Source: Glutamicibacter sp. MNS18
GTDB lineage: Bacteria; Actinomycetota; Actinomycetes; Actinomycetales; Micrococcaceae
Direction of reading: 5' to 3'
NCBI RefSeq assembly: GCF_026107515.2
Contig: NZ_JAPCHW010000003.1
Span: 124,001-188,000 of the forward strand
Length of the DNA: 64,000 nucleotides
Part shown: piece after piece, positions 52,381 to 61,141 of the stretch
Position numbering within the stretch: position 1 is the stretch's first letter
How the letters are laid out: the number at the start of each line of letters is the position of its first letter
Notes under the pieces: generated by a model
The model's input: the letters and a program-made list of their open reading frames with translations, nothing else
What the model was told of the DNA's origin: nothing
Database searches by the model: none
Position numbers and translations under genes: made by a program

Positions 52381-53717
52381 ACGGTCGATACCTGTTACTG
52401 GACTTGGTGCGCACCGACGCGCCCGAAGGGGCGCAATCCACAGTGCTGGGCACACACACCCTGTGGTGGTTTGATGGGCAGTCCACCCGGATGCCACGCA
52501 CCGCTGGGGATCCGGGCTTCTGCGCGGCACCTGCGGGCAGTGATCACTGGCAGCAGGTGTCCGGGCGACTCTACCTTGTGGTGCAGGCCGGCACGAGTTT
52601 TCTCACCGACTTCCCGCAGGTGCCGGTGGTGCTCGATGCCGGGCGGCAGCTGGTAGTGGATCTGGATGGCCCGACCGAGGAGCAGGTGCTCGAGCGCGTC
52701 GCGGCTAATCCGGCCTGCTATGGGGCGGTGCCGCTACCGGCCGGGGGAGCGGTACGCAAGGTACTTCCCCCGAAGGCACGGCGCGGCGGGTTGCCCGAGC
52801 TGGTCGAGGAGCTTGCCGCCACGGTGGATGTCTCCCGGCTCCGCGCAGACGTGGAATACCTCTCAAGCCTCTATACCCGGTTATCGGTGCACCCGGGATA
52901 CCAGACGGCCGCGGCCTGGGCAGCCCGGAAACTGCGTAGCGCCGGGTACCGGGTCAGCACCCCGCTGATCACCGTCGGTTCCGGGCGCAGCGCGAATGTG
53001 GTCGCCGAGAAACCCGGCAGCGGCCCCGATGCGAAGCTGGTGTATGTCACCGCCCACCTTGATTCGGTTAACCATCGCGACGGCAGCGCCGCCCCCGCCC
53101 CGGGAGCCGACGATAATGCCAGCGGCAGTGCCGGGGTGCTGGAGATCGCCCGGCTGCTGGCCGGGAAGGACAACAAGCACGATCTGCGTCTGGTGCTGTT
53201 TGGTGGCGAGGAACAGGGGCTGCATGGCAGTACCCAGCTGGTGGCCGCACTGCCAACGGCAGACCGGGACCGGATTGCCGGGGTGATCAACATGGACATG
53301 ATCGGCAGTAGGAACGGTGACGGGCCGGCCTCGGTCATGCTCGAAGGCGGGCAGGTCTCGGTACCGGTGATGAATCTGCTGGCCGACTGTGCCCACCAGC
53401 ACACCGACCTGGAGGTCGAAACCTCACTGAACCCCTACGCCAGCGACCACGTACCCTTCATCAACGCCGGGCTGCCCGCAGTGCTCACCATCGAGGGTGC
53501 GGATTCCTCCAACCATGCGATCCACACCGGCAACGACACGGCGGAAAAAATCGACGAAGGGCTGATGCGCGATATCGTGGCGATGAACGTGGTCGCCACC
53601 GCCCACCTGTGCGGCATCATCGGAGAGCCTCCGGAAGGCAAGCCGCGCCGCGGCCAGGGCTCATCCCCGGTGATAGCCCGCGGGCCGGGCGTGCTGGATG
53701 TCTTCGGGGCTGGGTAG
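52377..53717 (+). CDS. M28-family zinc aminopeptidase
   Basis: This 446-residue protein has a C-terminal M28 peptidase domain (about 150-410). Zinc ligands are visible as the histidine in VTAHLDSVNH, the aspartate in PGADDNASGSAG, the glutamate pair in FGGEEQGLHGS and the aspartate in NMDMIGS, with the last histidine in YASDHVPF. All dinuclear-site residues are therefore present. The N-terminal 150 residues are unassigned and include a segment similar in style to the small upstream protein (promoting cell-surface or effector use is possible). No signal peptide is visible. The gene follows the M43 protease-lectin, making a protease cluster. Confidence 0.82.
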   Translation: MNGRYLLLDLVRTDAPEGAQSTVLGTHTLWWFDGQSTRMPRTAGDPGFCAAPAGSDHWQQVSGRLYLVVQAGTSFLTDFPQVPVVLDAGRQLVVDLDGPTEEQVLERVAANPACYGAVPLPAGGAVRKVLPPKARRGGLPELVEELAATVDVSRLRADVEYLSSLYTRLSVHPGYQTAAAWAARKLRSAGYRVSTPLITVGSGRSANVVAEKPGSGPDAKLVYVTAHLDSVNHRDGSAAPAPGADDNASGSAGVLEIARLLAGKDNKHDLRLVLFGGEEQGLHGSTQLVAALPTADRDRIAGVINMDMIGSRNGDGPASVMLEGGQVSVPVMNLLADCAHQHTDLEVETSLNPYASDHVPFINAGLPAVLTIEGADSSNHAIHTGNDTAEKIDEGLMRDIVAMNVVATAHLCGIIGEPPEGKPRRGQGSSPVIARGPGVLDVFGAG

Positions 53718-53895
53718 GGGCCACATATCTGTCCCTGATTTGGGGTTACCCACAGGCGTGGGGAGCATGCTGCATCCAGGGCCTTGGCGGGGTAACTCCT
53801 ATGGGCGCGAGCCGGAAGTCTCACTGCATTCCGGGTCTTCCTCTTCAGGCTACTCGCCCAAACTGTCGGCCGCTCTGACTACTGTCACTAGTGAA

Positions 53896-53911
53896 TCGAA
53901 TACATATTCGA
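53896..53911. promoter_or_regulatory. SOS (LexA) box
   Basis: TCGAATACATATTCGA is an inverted repeat with seven-base perfect arms and matches the actinobacterial LexA consensus TCGAAC-N4-GTTCGA at 10 of 12 fixed positions. It lies 34 bases upstream of the DUF6504 start. Confidence 0.75.
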
Positions 53912-53945
53912 ATAGAATCAATGGTGCAGTAGTTAGGAGTCGAAT

Positions 53946-54260
53946 GTGGGCACGTTCACCGAGGGGATTGAGGTCACCTGCACCCCTGCCGGGGTGCCGT
54001 TGCGCGTGCAGTGGAAGGGACGCGAGTACCGCCTGGTTGCCGAGCCCCACCGCTGGTTCGAGCGCCGCAGATGGTGGAACGAGGGGTTGCGGGTTCCCCG
54101 CGGCGCCGGGGCCGGCCTGGTTGACTATGAGATCTGGCGATTGCAGATCGCGCCGGGGGTGGCGCGTAGTGAGGGGCGCACCATCGATGTCAGCTTCGAT
54201 CCGCAATCCACCCGCTGGAGGCTGATCAGGGTGCACCATGAGCTCCCGTTGAGTGCCTGA
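53946..54260 (+). CDS. DUF6504-family protein
   Basis: This 104-residue protein matches the small DUF6504-type proteins that lie next to dnaE2 or Y-family polymerase genes in actinobacteria. Recognisable features are VPLRVQWKGREYRLVAEPHRWFERRRWW and the C-terminal RWRLIRVHHE. The exact function is unknown; placement suggests a part in SOS translesion synthesis. Translation starts at GTG 53946 behind AGGAG (53935-53939), and the SOS box is 34 bases upstream. It lies 72 bases before dnaE2. Confidence 0.75.
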   Translation: MGTFTEGIEVTCTPAGVPLRVQWKGREYRLVAEPHRWFERRRWWNEGLRVPRGAGAGLVDYEIWRLQIAPGVARSEGRTIDVSFDPQSTRWRLIRVHHELPLSA

Positions 54261-54278
54261 GTAGTCCGCATGCTTAAT

Positions 54279-54320
54279 CTTCGAAACTTTGTTCTAATGG
54301 TGTTCTGGAAAGTTTCGAAG
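54279..54320 (+). promoter_or_regulatory. Inverted repeat overlapping the dnaE2 ribosome-binding site
   Basis: CTTCGAAACTTT (54279-54290) and AAAGTTTCGAAG (54309-54320) are perfect 12-base arms 18 bases apart. The right arm contains the first four bases of GAAGGA (54317-54322), the dnaE2 ribosome-binding site. The left arm also overlaps a second, weaker LexA-like sequence, TCGAAACTTTGTTCTA (54281-54296). Confidence 0.55.
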
Positions 54321-54332
54321 GATTTGGCAGCC

Positions 54333-57300
54333 ATGAGTTTCACCCACCTGAACGTCAGCTCGGCATACAGTGCCCACTATGGGGTTGATACCCCGGAGCA
54401 GCTTGCCGCCCGGGCGAAGGCCGACGGTGCCAGCGCAGTGGGGCTCAGTGACCGTGACGGGCTGTATGGGGCGGTCAAGCATGTGGGGGCCTGCATAAAG
54501 GAAGGGCTGGCGCCGATCCTCGGGGTCAACCTGATGGTGCTGGACCGGAACGGGGGCAATCTCGGGCGGATCATCCTGTTGGCCCGCGGGCATGCCCAAG
54601 GCTCCGGGTATGCCGCACTCTGCCGGGCGGTCAGCGCGGCCCATAGCCAGCGCAAGGCCGTGGGGCTAAGCTACCCGCAACTGCGCAAGCACTTGGCTGG
54701 CGGCCAGCTGATGCTGCTGGTGGGGCCCGAATCCGAGGTGGGGCGCTCCATCGAGGCCCGCAACTACGGTAAGGCCCGGGAACAGCTGCTGCACTGGCGG
54801 AAGCTGGCCGGGCGGATGCTCCGTGTGGAAATCACCACCCATCTTTCCGCCGAAGGTTCCCGGTATTGCCTGGGGCACGCCAGCAAGTTCCTGCGCCTGG
54901 CCCACGAACTGCGGATCGAGGCCGTCCTGAGCAACGCCGTGCGCTATGCCGGACCGGACGGGGCGGTCACCGCCGACATCCTGGATTCGGCCCGGGTACT
55001 GCATAGCCTCGACGCGCTCGCCGAACTGCAACCCACCGGCCAGGGGTGGCTCAAGTCCCCAGGGGACATGCATCGACTAGCCGGGGATATCGGACGGGTG
55101 ACCGAACGCGGCTGGGGGATCGGGCTGCTGCGCGCCACCGAGCAGCTTGCCAGCTGGGCGGTACTTGACCCGTACGCCGATCTGGGATGGAAACAGCCGG
55201 TGATCCCCGAGCACCGTATTATCGGCATCCGCGGTAGCGCCCAGCACCAACTGGCCCAGCGGGTCCAGGATGCGGTACCCCGGTTACTGCCCCACGCCGA
55301 TATGGACCAGGTTCACACCCAGCTCCAACGGGAACTGGGAATCATCGAAGGACTGGACTTCGCCGGCTACTTCCTCACCGTGGCGGAGACCGTCCGGCTG
55401 ATCACCGAGATGGGGGTGCGGGTCTCCGCCCGCGGCTCCGGGGCCTCCTCGTTGGTGAACTTCCTGCTGGGAATCAGCCACGTCAATCCGCTGGAACACG
55501 ATCTGGTCTTCGAGCGGTTCCTCTCCGATACCCGCACCACCCTGCCCGATATTGATATCGACGTGGAATCGGCGCGCAGGCACGAGATCTACCACAAGAT
55601 CTTCGACACCTTCGGCAGCGAACGCGTGAGCCTGATGAGCATGCAAAACGCCTACCGTGCCCGGGGTGCGGTGCGTGATGCCGGGGCGGCACTGGGGATC
55701 GAACAGGAGCAGGTGGACGAGATCGCCAAGCAGCTCTGGCGGTTTCCCGCCTCATCCTTCCGTGAGGCACTGGGCGAAAAGCCCGAGTTGGCGCTGCTGG
55801 CCGGACGCATCAACGGCAATATCCAGCTGGATCAGCTGGTGGATGTCACCGAACGGCTGGACCGGCTGCCACGGCACATCTCCATGCACCCCTGCGGGGT
55901 GATCCTCTCCGACGCCAGCTTGCTGGATCGCACCCCGGTCCAGCCCTCCGGCATCGGGCTGCAGATGAGCCAATTCGACAAGCACGATATGGACCTGATG
56001 GGCCTGATCAAGCTCGATGTGCTCGGGGTGCGTATGCAATCGGCCATCGCCTACACCCTGGAGGAAATCAAGCGCCTCCACCCGAACAAACAGGCCGTGG
56101 CCCGGGCCGGCGGGCACCGGGATGATAGCTACATCGAACAGGACGGGCATATCGACTTCACCAAGGTGCCGCTGGATGACCAGATCACCTTTGAACTGAT
56201 CCGCTCCACCCACACCCTGGGCTGCTTCCAGATCGAATCCCCGGGCCAACGCGAACTGATCGGCAAACTCGCCCCCGCCGAATTCAACGACCTGATCATC
56301 GATATCTCGCTGTTCAGGCCAGGGCCCATGCAGTCCAATATGGTCAAACCCTATCTGGAGCACCGCCACGGTTTCGCCCCGGCCCAATACCTGCACCCGG
56401 ATCTGGTGCCCGCGCTCGCCGAAACCCATGGGGTGACCGTTTTCCATGAGCAGGTGCTGCGGATCCTGGATGTGATGACCGGTTGCGGGCTGGGCATGGC
56501 CGATGTGTACCGGCGGCACCTGGGTAACCCGCGCCGCGAACCGGAGGTGGAATCCATATTCCGTACCAAAGCCACCGGAAAGGGATACGGCCAGGAGGTC
56601 ATCGACAAGGTCTGGCAGGTGCTGGCCGGGTTCGGCTCCTTCGGCTTCTGCAAGGCCCACGGGGCGGCGTTTGCCGTGCCCACCTACCATTCGGCCTGGC
56701 TGAAGGCCCACCATCCCGAAGCCTTCCTGGCCGGGATCTGGGAGCACGACCCGGGCATGTACCCCAAACGGTTGCTGGTCTCCGAGGCGCGGCGGATGAA
56801 CATCCCGATCCTGCCGCTGGATGTGAACCGTTCCACCGGCCATTACCGGGTCGAACGTATTTTCGAACCCAGTGCCCGCCAGGCCCCCGTGGTCCCGCGC
56901 GCTGCCGGCACCGTGCGTCCGGGACAATACGGGGTGCGGCTGGCCTTCCGTGATATCCACCAGATGAGCGAACGGGAGGTGCAACGGCTGGTCGCCGGGC
57001 AACCCTATGATTCGTTGGCCGATGTGCGCCACCGCGCGGGACTCTCGCGACGCACCTACCAGAACCTGGCCGCGTTGGGGGTCTTCGATTCGTTGCTCTC
57101 CGGCACCACCCGCGCGGATACCATCGCCCATACCCAGTCCATGGCCCATGCCAGCCTGCCGGCCAAATACCGTCCCGGTCCCGGCCAGCTGGCCTTGCCC
57201 CTGGGGAACCTGGAGACCATCAAGGCCAGCGGCACCGAACTGACTCCCAGCCAGAAGGTACGCACCGAGTTGGATCTGATGCACCTGGACGTGAGCGAGC

Positions 57301-57776
57301 ACCTGATCGAGTCCTACAACCAGGCATTACGGCATCTGCCGATGACCCGTGCGGTCCAGCTGCTGAACCTGCGTAACGGCAGTGAAGTGCTGGTTGCCGG
57401 GGTACGTATCGCCACCCAGACCCCGCCCATGCGTGGCGGCAAGCGCGTGGTGTTCATCTCGGTGGATGACGGCACCGGCTGTATTGATGCGACCTTCTTC
57501 GATGATGTGCAGCAACGGACCGGGCCGTTGCTTTTCAGTACCCGGATGCTGCTGATCCACGGCACCACCCGACGCACCGGCCCGCGGGGGATCTCCCTGC
57601 AGGCGTTGAACGCCTGGGACCTGCACCAACCCGAAACCTGGCCAGCCTCAGGTTACCTGGACGATCCGCTACGGCCCCGGGCCCGGGGGATGCGCAAGGC
57701 CGAGGCGATCACCGAAACCGTGGGACAACTGGCCCAACGCATGGAGGCCGAAGGGCTGGACCAACGAGGTGCCTGA
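54333..57776 (+). CDS. dnaE2: Error-prone DNA polymerase III alpha-like subunit DnaE2
   Basis: This 1147-residue C-family DNA polymerase acts in SOS mutagenesis. It has a PHP domain (HLNVSSAYSAHYG and VGLSDRDGLYG, so HxH and DHD metal motifs are degenerate), palm motifs RGSGASSLVNFLLGIS and PDIDIDVES (catalytic D408 and D410 region), FGFCKAHGAAFAVPTYHSAW, the DnaE2-type YPKRLLVSEARRMNIPILPLDVN, and a C-terminal OB fold (VLVAGVRIATQTPPM). It lacks the DnaE1 tau-binding tail. ATG 54333 follows GAAGGA; an ATG at 54270 would add 21 atypical residues. imuA and imuB, its usual partners, are not beside it. Confidence 0.88.
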   Translation: MSFTHLNVSSAYSAHYGVDTPEQLAARAKADGASAVGLSDRDGLYGAVKHVGACIKEGLAPILGVNLMVLDRNGGNLGRIILLARGHAQGSGYAALCRAVSAAHSQRKAVGLSYPQLRKHLAGGQLMLLVGPESEVGRSIEARNYGKAREQLLHWRKLAGRMLRVEITTHLSAEGSRYCLGHASKFLRLAHELRIEAVLSNAVRYAGPDGAVTADILDSARVLHSLDALAELQPTGQGWLKSPGDMHRLAGDIGRVTERGWGIGLLRATEQLASWAVLDPYADLGWKQPVIPEHRIIGIRGSAQHQLAQRVQDAVPRLLPHADMDQVHTQLQRELGIIEGLDFAGYFLTVAETVRLITEMGVRVSARGSGASSLVNFLLGISHVNPLEHDLVFERFLSDTRTTLPDIDIDVESARRHEIYHKIFDTFGSERVSLMSMQNAYRARGAVRDAGAALGIEQEQVDEIAKQLWRFPASSFREALGEKPELALLAGRINGNIQLDQLVDVTERLDRLPRHISMHPCGVILSDASLLDRTPVQPSGIGLQMSQFDKHDMDLMGLIKLDVLGVRMQSAIAYTLEEIKRLHPNKQAVARAGGHRDDSYIEQDGHIDFTKVPLDDQITFELIRSTHTLGCFQIESPGQRELIGKLAPAEFNDLIIDISLFRPGPMQSNMVKPYLEHRHGFAPAQYLHPDLVPALAETHGVTVFHEQVLRILDVMTGCGLGMADVYRRHLGNPRREPEVESIFRTKATGKGYGQEVIDKVWQVLAGFGSFGFCKAHGAAFAVPTYHSAWLKAHHPEAFLAGIWEHDPGMYPKRLLVSEARRMNIPILPLDVNRSTGHYRVERIFEPSARQAPVVPRAAGTVRPGQYGVRLAFRDIHQMSEREVQRLVAGQPYDSLADVRHRAGLSRRTYQNLAALGVFDSLLSGTTRADTIAHTQSMAHASLPAKYRPGPGQLALPLGNLETIKASGTELTPSQKVRTELDLMHLDVSEHLIESYNQALRHLPMTRAVQLLNLRNGSEVLVAGVRIATQTPPMRGGKRVVFISVDDGTGCIDATFFDDVQQRTGPLLFSTRMLLIHGTTRRTGPRGISLQALNAWDLHQPETWPASGYLDDPLRPRARGMRKAEAITETVGQLAQRMEAEGLDQRGA

Positions 57777-57824
57777 GAAACATCAACGCCCGGTGCTCAC
57801 TGCAGGGGGCGGTGAAGCCCACGC

Positions 57825-58298
57825 TTAGCCATCGTGGATGAGTTCGAGGATCTCCTGGGCGCTTTCCTCCGAACCGAAGGACATTTGGACACGGTTTTCC
57901 TTGATGACATCCATGACCACGACCGATGCCCGGATTTCGTCACCGACCTTGATCGCCAGACGCGACGAATCCCCAGATTCTACGGCCTGGGAGGACAGAT
58001 CCTGCAGGATTCGCCCACCATCCTCGGTAAATATCACTTCAATCGTTGCTGTTCCCTGTCCTTCAGCAACTGTGGCATCCCTGACGCCGGCCTGTTCGAA
58101 GCTAGGTGGCAACACCAGATGCTCACCGTTGACCGGGACGCACTCCGGTGCCGACCCGTCCGCGCACGTCTCGGCCACGGCGAGCTCGAGCACCCCGGCA
58201 CTGCCCGTACCCGTGGCATCAACCCCGGATGCGGAACATGAACTGAGCCCTACCATGAGCAGGGCGAGCACAGGGAGCCCGCTGAATCGTACGGTCAT
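57825..58298 (-). CDS. Lipoprotein with SecDF P1-head-like domain
   Basis: This 157-residue protein has a type II signal peptide: MTVRFSGLPVLALLMVGLSSC with lipobox LSSC, cysteine 21. The mature part contains FTEDGGRILQDLSSQAVES, then RLAIKVGDEIRASVVVMDVI and SFGSEESAQEILELI, a pattern resembling the periplasmic head domain P1 of SecD. It is anchored outside the membrane and may be a folding or secretion helper. The SecD resemblance is by eye and needs a profile search. It converges with dnaE2, with 48 bases between stops. Confidence 0.72.
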   Translation of the reverse strand: MTVRFSGLPVLALLMVGLSSCSASGVDATGTGSAGVLELAVAETCADGSAPECVPVNGEHLVLPPSFEQAGVRDATVAEGQGTATIEVIFTEDGGRILQDLSSQAVESGDSSRLAIKVGDEIRASVVVMDVIKENRVQMSFGSEESAQEILELIHDG

Positions 58299-58520
58299 GG
58301 TGCGCCTACCTAGGATTTAGCCAATGGATGGAAAGAAGACTATTGTGCCCAACCCCAGGGCAACGGGACGAAACAGGCCAGTGGCCACCGGTTTCATGTC
58401 GCGCAACCAAGGACCATGCAGGGGACAGCTACCAAGGACCTGCGAATTCGAACCACCGCATGGAGATTGCCGTTGCCGCTGGGCACCTCACCGCACCCTA
58501 ACTGGGATGGAGAAGGGAAG

Positions 58521-58961
58521 TCAGACCGAGCTGACCCGGCCATCGGCCTCGATCACGAACGTCGGGTTGTGCACGAAATCCCAGCGGAACCCGTCCGGGT
58601 CGGCCACACAGGCGCTCATCCCACCCCACGGTTGCTTCGTCGGGGGAGTGACGGATACGGCACCGGCTTCCAACGCCCGCCGGTAATGCACCTCCACCTC
58701 GGAATCATCACGGACATTGTGTCCCAGGGAAATGGGCGGAGCGAGATGCGAATGCCCGACCTCGCCGTACTCCTGGGGCATCTGCTCCACATTCCACAAG
58801 GCCAGCATCAGCCCATGCCCGGCCCGGACAAAAGCGATCTGCGGGTGGGCCGGCTGGACCAGTTCGAAACCCATGCCCTCGGTGTAGAACTTCAGGGAAA
58901 CGCCCACATCACGCACACCGAGGGTAATCGCGCTGATGGTCGGCGGGGCTGGTTTGCTCAT
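58521..58961 (-). CDS. VOC-family (glyoxalase-like) protein
   Basis: This 146-residue protein with one vicinal-oxygen-chelate fold has paired beta-alpha-beta-beta-beta units: ISAITLGVRDVGVSLKFYTEGMGFEL at the start and HYRRALEAGAVSVTPP, then CVADPDGFRWDFVHNP at the end. The final aspartate-proline-aspartate-glycine motif is typical of glyoxalase and dioxygenase-like or antibiotic-binding members. ATG 58961 follows GGAG. The substrate is unknown. The 222-base gap to its right-hand neighbour at 58298 has no gene. Confidence 0.78.
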   Translation of the reverse strand: MSKPAPPTISAITLGVRDVGVSLKFYTEGMGFELVQPAHPQIAFVRAGHGLMLALWNVEQMPQEYGEVGHSHLAPPISLGHNVRDDSEVEVHYRRALEAGAVSVTPPTKQPWGGMSACVADPDGFRWDFVHNPTFVIEADGRVSSV

Positions 58962-59057
58962 ATCTCCACCCTAGGTAACTGTCATGCCCAGTGGAAGAGG
59001 GAAACCGCCCGGTGATGCCCGCCCCGGCCAAGGAAGCGGCAAACGGAACCACCGGTG

Positions 59058-59579
59058 CTAGGCCGACCACCTGGTAGTGGCACGTTCAGCCTCGGCCAGG
59101 ACCTGGCCATACTCCCCGTCGTTCAAACGCTGCAGGGGTGTCCGACCGGAGGGATCATCCTGTTGCGGGGTGCACAACCACTGGGCAATGGTGAACGGGT
59201 CGACCGCGGTACGCAGCACCCGGACCACGGCGAGTACCTCTTCGCGGACCGTCCGGCCCTTGAACTGGAATACCGGGAACAGGTATTCGTCCCCGACCTG
59301 CAAGGCCAGCACCTGGCCAGCCGTGACCTGCTTGCCCAGCTCCTGACGGGATATGGACCACAGCGACTCCAGCGCCTGGGCGTGGTACATCGGACCAACC
59401 AGTTGGCCAAAGGAACCCGTAGCCGCGACCAGCAACCCGGCCATCGACTTGCCCAACCCCACCGGGTCGTCAATCGAGACCAGCTGCTCATCGGACAAGG
59501 CATCCAAACCGTGAACCAGTTCCCGCAGGATTGCCTCACGCTTCCGCACGGCCAACGCATGCTCCAAGGCGTCCCCCAT
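59058..59579 (-). CDS. MbcA/ParS/Xre-like antitoxin-type protein without partner
   Basis: This 173-residue protein resembles the C-terminal toxin-binding domain of Xre/MbcA/ParS antitoxins: VDPFTIAQWLCTPQQDDPSGRTPLQRLNDGEYGQVLAEAER at residues about 125-165 in outline, preceded by QVGDEYLFPVFQFKGRTVREEVLAVVRVLR. The N-terminal half has a possible helical region (DALSDEQLVSIDDPVGLGKSMAG). Such proteins usually sit next to a RES-domain toxin. I see none in 57800-61100. ATG 59579 follows AGGAGG. It is downstream of the MFS transporter on the same strand, with 97 bases between. Confidence 0.66.
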   Translation of the reverse strand: MGDALEHALAVRKREAILRELVHGLDALSDEQLVSIDDPVGLGKSMAGLLVAATGSFGQLVGPMYHAQALESLWSISRQELGKQVTAGQVLALQVGDEYLFPVFQFKGRTVREEVLAVVRVLRTAVDPFTIAQWLCTPQQDDPSGRTPLQRLNDGEYGQVLAEAERATTRWSA

Positions 59580-59676
59580 GATGGCACCTCCTGATCCCTT
59601 GACCGCCTGTGAGCTCATTATCGACCTCGGCGCAAGCACCCACAAGGACACTGGGTGGATCTGCATCCAGATCCAC

Positions 59677-61092
59677 CTACAGATAGATCCACTGGCCCTG
59701 CGGTTCAAGCCGGCGTTCACGCAGTTGGCCGGTATCCCAGCCGCTGGCAGGACCTCGGGCGGAATTGCGGCCCGCGCTCGCCGTGGCGGCGGGAGCCGCC
59801 GTCGATTCGCTCCACAGTGCAGGGCCGGGAATGGAACGGATTTGCCGACTGGTCCACCCGGCCAGGGTCGCCAGGGTGGAGAGGAGGGCGAAGAACACCA
59901 GGGTCGGGGCCATCCCGGCCAGTTCCACGCCGATACCGGCGACAACCAGCCCCACCGGCATGGCCACCATGGCCATGAACATCATTACCGAGTTGGCACG
60001 TCCGACCATATCCCGCGGCACAATGGCCATGAAATACCCGCCCACCGCGGCGTTCAGGGCCGGAACACTGGCGAACGCGGCAGCCAGTATCAACCCCAGC
60101 CACCAGAGCTCGCCGTTGACGGCCAGCAGCAACATGGACAGGCTGAGGGTGCTCAGGCCCAGGCAGGCCAGGATCCCGGTGGCTACCCGATCGATCAGCC
60201 AGGTGGCCGCCAACGAACCGAGCAGCAGACCGACGCCCATACAGGCGCTGACCAAACCGATGCTGAAGGTACTCTCGCCGCGGTAGCGCAAACCGTAAAC
60301 CAGGGTGGTCACCGCACCGTTGACGCCCAGGTTGACGGCCACCATGACCCAGAGGATCATGCGCAATTGCGGGCGGGAGAAACACCAGCGAAGCCCCGAG
60401 AGGATCCCCTGCGCGCTGGGCTGGTGCTGCGGATCGGCGGCCGCGGTGCGCTCGGCCCGGGCCATGGCCGGGGCCAGCGTGCGGCCGAAGATGGCAGATA
60501 GCAGCTGGAACACGGCGACGAAGGCCAGGGTGGGCGCGGCCCCCAATCCCAGCAGCAGACCACCCAGGGGTGCGCCGCCCAGGCTGAGCACCGCATCGCG
60601 GCCCTGGTTCGCGGCCATGGCCCGTCCCAGCTGCTTCGAATGCACAACATCCTTCAGGGCGGCATCGGTGGCGCTGGAGAACAAGCCGCCGCGCAGCTCC
60701 AGCAGCACGTGCCCGATGCACAATACGGCCGCGCCCAGGGTTCCGATCCAGGAAATCAGGGCCAGGGTGCCGGTCAGTACCGCTCCCAGCGTCCCGCCCA
60801 GCACCATCAGCCGGGATCGGTTGGTCCGGTCGGCCAAGGAACCGCCGGAAAGCGTCAGCCCGATGCGGGCAGTACTACCTACCGCGGCCAGCAGGCCGGC
60901 CTGGGCCGGGGAACCGGTCAAGGCCAGCAGCAACAGTGGGATCGCGAAACTGTAGATCGAGCCGGCCAGCAATGCCGAGGTATCGGCGCACCACCAATTG
61001 CGGTAGTCGCGCTGGTGGCGCAGGGCGGGCAGCTGCAGCACCTGGGCGCTGCTGTCCGCGTGGGGCAGGACGGGAGCTGGGGACGAGGTCAT
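59677..61092 (-). CDS. MFS transporter
   Basis: This 471-residue, 12-helix major facilitator of the drug-exporter type has a basic loop in SGGSLADRTNRSRLMVLGG between helices 2 and 3. The N-terminal region of about 30 residues is cytoplasmic. The C-terminal 60 residues are hydrophilic and proline- and arginine-rich, unusually long. It is divergent from the ArsR-like regulator, sharing a promoter with two TTGCGCAA palindromes, a classic repressor-efflux arrangement. No strong ribosome-binding site is visible, so translation may be leaderless. Confidence 0.83.
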   Translation of the reverse strand: MTSSPAPVLPHADSSAQVLQLPALRHQRDYRNWWCADTSALLAGSIYSFAIPLLLLALTGSPAQAGLLAAVGSTARIGLTLSGGSLADRTNRSRLMVLGGTLGAVLTGTLALISWIGTLGAAVLCIGHVLLELRGGLFSSATDAALKDVVHSKQLGRAMAANQGRDAVLSLGGAPLGGLLLGLGAAPTLAFVAVFQLLSAIFGRTLAPAMARAERTAAADPQHQPSAQGILSGLRWCFSRPQLRMILWVMVAVNLGVNGAVTTLVYGLRYRGESTFSIGLVSACMGVGLLLGSLAATWLIDRVATGILACLGLSTLSLSMLLLAVNGELWWLGLILAAAFASVPALNAAVGGYFMAIVPRDMVGRANSVMMFMAMVAMPVGLVVAGIGVELAGMAPTLVFFALLSTLATLAGWTSRQIRSIPGPALWSESTAAPAATASAGRNSARGPASGWDTGQLRERRLEPQGQWIYL

Positions 61093-61119
61093 GGTTCAAG
61101 AGTAGACCCGCAACTAAAC

Positions 61120-61141
61120 TTGCGCAATAGAATTTGCGCAA
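61120..61141. promoter_or_regulatory. Tandem TTGCGCAA palindromes in a divergent promoter
   Basis: Two copies of TTGCGCAA (61120-61127 and 61134-61141) repeat at a 14-base period. The first includes a TTGCGC -35 element spaced 16 bases from TAATAT (61142-61147) on the plus strand. The second provides a TTGCGC on the minus strand for the transporter. Likely operator for the ArsR-like protein. Confidence 0.6.

Noticed and set aside
55752-57302. A 516-codon minus-strand open frame inside dnaE2
   Set aside because: DnaE2 motifs are continuous on the plus strand across this interval, and the antisense product shows no known domain.
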